DNA of 7,227 nucleotides from Frankiales bacterium (lineage in GTDB: Bacteria > Actinomycetota > Actinomycetes > Mycobacteriales > SCTD01): the NCBI GenBank assembly GCA_004299215.1, contig SCTD01000356.1, forward strand, positions 1-7,227, written 5' to 3'. Shown here piece by piece: positions 4,931 to 7,227 of this stretch. Below the pieces are notes generated by a model. It worked only from the letters and a program-made list of their open reading frames with translations. It did not search any database and was not told where the DNA came from. Position 1 is the stretch's first letter. Each line of letters starts with the position of its first letter. A program made the translations under genes and the position numbers.

Positions 4931-6450
4931 GGTGCGGGGAACGGCAGCGCCGGGCCGCTGTAGGCGGGGCAGGAGCACTTCTCGTTCCAGGTCATCAGCC
5001 GGTAGTGAGAGGCACCGGCGTGCTTGCCCGGGCGGAGGTCGGTGGAGAAGTTGAGCGCCGACGGACGGGTCGTGCCCAACCGCAGGAAGCCGTCCCGGAG
5101 GCTGGCCGCGGTGATGGGCTCCACCGGGTTGGCCTTGGCCGCGTAGTAGAAGCCGAGGACGGCGTCGCACGTGATGATCGCGATCGGGACGGCGGCCCGG
5201 TCCCCGCCGAGCTGCTCCTTCTGCACCTCGAGGCACTCGCGGTAGGTCGCGTTGTACGGGATCGGCTCCGGAGGCGTCGTGGTCCCGTAGTCGCCGTTCG
5301 GTGCCCAGCCCACCGACACCGAGCTGCGCAGCGCCCGCTCGAACGACGGACCGTCGGCGGCCCCGGGGGTGTCCAGGGTGCTCAGCACGTAGCGGGGGTA
5401 GTAGTTCTGGCTGGAAGCCGACTGGAGGTAGAAGCCTGCGCACCCGCTGCACAGGAACGTCACCGTCTTGATGCCCTCGGAGGCCATCCGGAGCTGGGCC
5501 GACTGCACCACGCTGACGGAATCGCCGATCGCAGCCGTCGACGCCGGCGGGGGGATCCTGTAGCGGACGACACCGATGCCGGCCCGGTCGAGGATCGGCT
5601 TGAACTGGCGGTCGAAGGCGCGGTTGTAGGTCGGGGTGTCGTACTGAAGGATGCCGATCTTGCCGCCCCGCACCTCGAGCTTCCGCTGCACGATCAGCTC
5701 GGCCAGGGTTCTCGCGAGGACGCTGGCGGTCACCTCCATCGGCGAGACGACGAGCGGCGTGCGGCGGTAGTCGGCCTCGTCGTGAAGGGTGTTCGAGCCG
5801 GTGACGAGGAGCGTGCCCGCGTCGTTCATGCACGCGTCCATGTTGGTGTTGCCGCCGATGCCGACCAGACCCGCGGCGACCACCTTCTGGTCCTGCGTGT
5901 AGTACGAGCACAGGCGCTGGTACTGCGCGTCGTACGACTCCTGGCTCGTGGCCGAGACCTCACCGATGATCGGCTCGATGGGATGGCCGTTCAGGCCCCC
6001 CTTGCGGTTCACCCAGCGGACGGCCGACCGGAAGAGCGCTTCCTGGTCCACGTCGCTGGACTCGGCGCCGAATGCTGCGAAGAAGGCAGCGGCATCGGGG
6101 ACCGTGGTGAAGCCGATCTTCACCGGGGAGCGCGAGCCGGCGGCCGACGGGACGGCGGCCGGTCCACCACCGGCGCCGGCGGAACCGGGCTGCGCCGCAG
6201 TGCCGCCACCCACCGACGTCGGCGCGTCGCCGGCCGCCTGCGGTGCTAGCCCGTCACCGGCCAGCGCGTCAGGGCCGACGACGCCCGGGGCGCTCAGCCC
6301 GTCGGTCGCGGCGGGCCCGCCCACCGCTCCGCCGTCGGCGAGAGTGCCGGGAGCGCTGAGGTAACCGGTCTGCTGGACCGTGCTGCCGCAGGCCGACAGC
6401 GCGAGGACCAGTCCACCGGCGACCGCGGGGAGGAGCGATCGGCGCCTCAT
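4927..6450 (-). CDS. Substrate-binding lipoprotein, branched-chain amino acid ABC transporter type
   Basis: A predicted extracytoplasmic ligand-binding lipoprotein of 507 residues. The signal peptide MRRRSLLPAVAGGLVLALSA ends in a lipobox (LSAC), with C21 as the lipid-anchored residue. Residues 22-108 are a low-complexity Ala/Gly/Pro linker in which LSAPG occurs twice (31-35 and 52-56). The type I periplasmic-binding fold runs from SPVKIGFTTVPDAA (108-121) to the end: first lobe with GLVGIGGNTNMDACMND (194-210), second lobe with GGKIGILQYDTPTYNRAF (262-279) and YYPRYVLSTLD (350-360). This is the Peripla_BP_6/LivJ-like class, whose ligands include amino acids, amides, urea and aromatic or fatty acids. 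Mature cysteines are C181, C207, C334, C337, C406, C428, C492 and C494; C406/C428 have counterparts in the upstream paralogue, but the CSGC (334-337) and CSC (492-494) motifs do not. The ATG at 6450 overlaps the preceding stop as ATGA. No permease or ATPase is adjacent within the window. Confidence 0.9.
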   Translation of the reverse strand: MRRRSLLPAVAGGLVLALSACGSTVQQTGYLSAPGTLADGGAVGGPAATDGLSAPGVVGPDALAGDGLAPQAAGDAPTSVGGGTAAQPGSAGAGGGPAAVPSAAGSRSPVKIGFTTVPDAAAFFAAFGAESSDVDQEALFRSAVRWVNRKGGLNGHPIEPIIGEVSATSQESYDAQYQRLCSYYTQDQKVVAAGLVGIGGNTNMDACMNDAGTLLVTGSNTLHDEADYRRTPLVVSPMEVTASVLARTLAELIVQRKLEVRGGKIGILQYDTPTYNRAFDRQFKPILDRAGIGVVRYRIPPPASTAAIGDSVSVVQSAQLRMASEGIKTVTFLCSGCAGFYLQSASSQNYYPRYVLSTLDTPGAADGPSFERALRSSVSVGWAPNGDYGTTTPPEPIPYNATYRECLEVQKEQLGGDRAAVPIAIITCDAVLGFYYAAKANPVEPITAASLRDGFLRLGTTRPSALNFSTDLRPGKHAGASHYRLMTWNEKCSCPAYSGPALPFPAP

Positions 6451-7227
6451 GCGAACGGGGTCGGGTTGGAGTCGTACACGAACCGGTTCGCGTTGCCGTC
6501 GTAGCGCATCGAGCGGAAGTGCGACGGCGCCCACAGCTTGTTGGGGCCGAACATCGTGCGGTACGTCGTGCCCGCCGAGATCTGCGAGCCGAGCCGGCGC
6601 AGGCCGTCGCGCAGGTTGGTGCCGGTGATGTCGCTGCCGCCGTAGCCCTTGGCGGCCGTCTGGATGAGGAGCAGCGACTGGCACAGGCGCTGCGAGATGC
6701 CGAAGTTGGAGAGGCTCTCCCTCGCCGCAGGGAACTGCTTGTTGATCTCCCGGCACGTGGCGAACGTCGGGTCCGTGAAGAGGGCAGGTTCCCGCAGCAG
6801 GTCCACGTCCTGGGTCGGCATGTAGCCCAGAACGATCGCGCCGTCCAGCTGGTTGTTCTTCTCCCCTGCAGGGAAGTTCACCGGTCCGTCGTTGCTGCTG
6901 AGCACGTAGCGCGGGTAGTAGCGCTGGTTGTCGGCGTATCCGCCGAAGAAGCCCATCATCCCACCGGAGGACAGCGAGACCACGGTCTTCACGCCTTCGG
7001 ACTGGAAGGCCAGCACCGCCGACTGCACCGCGGCGATGGAGTTGGACAGCTCCGACATCGAGTTGGCGTAGGTGATCCGGTAGCTCCTCGTCTCGATGCC
7101 GTTCGCCTTCGCCACCTTCGTGTACTCGGCCTCAGCGGCGCGGAAGCCGGGGGCGTCGTAGACGACCAGCCCGACCTTCTCCCCTCGCTTGGCCGCGCCC
7201 TTGGCGATGGTCAGCTTGGCGAGCTCG
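6447..7227 (-). CDS. Type I substrate-binding protein, 5' partial, tandem paralogue
   Basis: The C-terminal 259 residues of a second extracytoplasmic binding protein; the frame stays open through the right edge, so its N-terminus and any signal peptide are outside. The internal GTG at 7115 is not the start: in-frame sequence before it (RGEKVGLVVYDAPGFRAAEA) aligns with the second lobe of the downstream lipoprotein (RGGKIGILQYDTPTYNRAFD). Other matching blocks are VQSAVLAFQSEGVKTV, QRYYPRYVLSSNDG, LRDGLRRLG and HFRSMRYD, so the two genes are tandem paralogues. Two cysteines, in ATCREIN and QRLCQS, match C406 and C428 of the lipoprotein and may form a disulfide. Where the lipoprotein has CSGC and CSC, this protein has SSGG and ANR. 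Both genes probably serve the same or related transporters, with different ligand ranges; that is inference. Confidence 0.88.
   Translation of the reverse strand, partial: ELAKLTIAKGAAKRGEKVGLVVYDAPGFRAAEAEYTKVAKANGIETRSYRITYANSMSELSNSIAAVQSAVLAFQSEGVKTVVSLSSGGMMGFFGGYADNQRYYPRYVLSSNDGPVNFPAGEKNNQLDGAIVLGYMPTQDVDLLREPALFTDPTFATCREINKQFPAARESLSNFGISQRLCQSLLLIQTAAKGYGGSDITGTNLRDGLRRLGSQISAGTTYRTMFGPNKLWAPSHFRSMRYDGNANRFVYDSNPTPFA

Noticed and set aside
4912..6249. Open + strand frame of 445 codons opposite the lipoprotein gene
   Set aside because: The opposite strand encodes a recognisable signal peptide and binding fold; this frame has low-complexity Arg/Gly/Ala/Val sequence and no domain.
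1..7227. Search for CRISPR arrays, tRNA or rRNA genes, insertion sequences, toxin-antitoxin or defence genes
   Set aside because: No regularly spaced repeats, no transposase or terminal repeats and no RNA gene signatures were seen; every long coding region is accounted for by metabolic, transport or regulatory families.

Overview
The window is very GC-rich, uses GTG as well as ATG starts, and packs its genes with 4-base stop/start overlaps. This points to a high-GC actinobacterium, but no gene here fixes the genus. Seven coding sequences cover nearly all of it, two of them cut by the window edges. I see no rRNA, tRNA, CRISPR array, insertion sequence, attachment site or origin.

On the + strand, bases 2-496 carry the C-terminal part of a NarL/FixJ-type (LuxR-family HTH) response regulator whose start lies before the window. 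All other genes are on the - strand and converge on it. In transcription order, from the right edge leftwards, they are: (i) a type I periplasmic substrate-binding protein of the branched-chain amino acid transporter class, 5' end outside the window (6447-7227); (ii) a paralogous substrate-binding lipoprotein with a long Ala/Gly/Pro linker (4927-6450); (iii) an acyl-CoA synthetase (AMP-forming) (3392-4930); (iv) a PucR/CdaR-type regulator (2292-3395); (v) a Gfo/Idh/MocA-family oxidoreductase (1456-2301); and (vi), after a 95-base gap, an aldo/keto reductase (506-1360).

Genes i to v are joined by overlaps of 4, 4, 4 and 10 bases and most internal starts lack a good Shine-Dalgarno sequence, so they are almost certainly one translationally coupled transcript whose promoter lies beyond the right edge. 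The aldo/keto reductase is set apart: it has its own strong ribosome binding site and a near-perfect 30-base inverted repeat (13 of 14 arm positions match) just upstream.

Read together, the binding proteins would capture a small organic ligand outside the membrane, the ligase would activate a carboxylic acid with CoA, and the embedded PucR protein would sense a substrate or intermediate. The two oxidoreductases may process a related carbonyl or polyol compound. The substrate cannot be read from sequence. No permease or ATPase genes are visible.

The window looks like an ordinary accessory catabolic/uptake locus, not a wholly new system. The points most worth a second look are the intergenic inverted repeat, the two extra cysteine motifs that distinguish the lipoprotein from its tandem paralogue, and the response regulator with an aspartate at the usual receiver lysine position.
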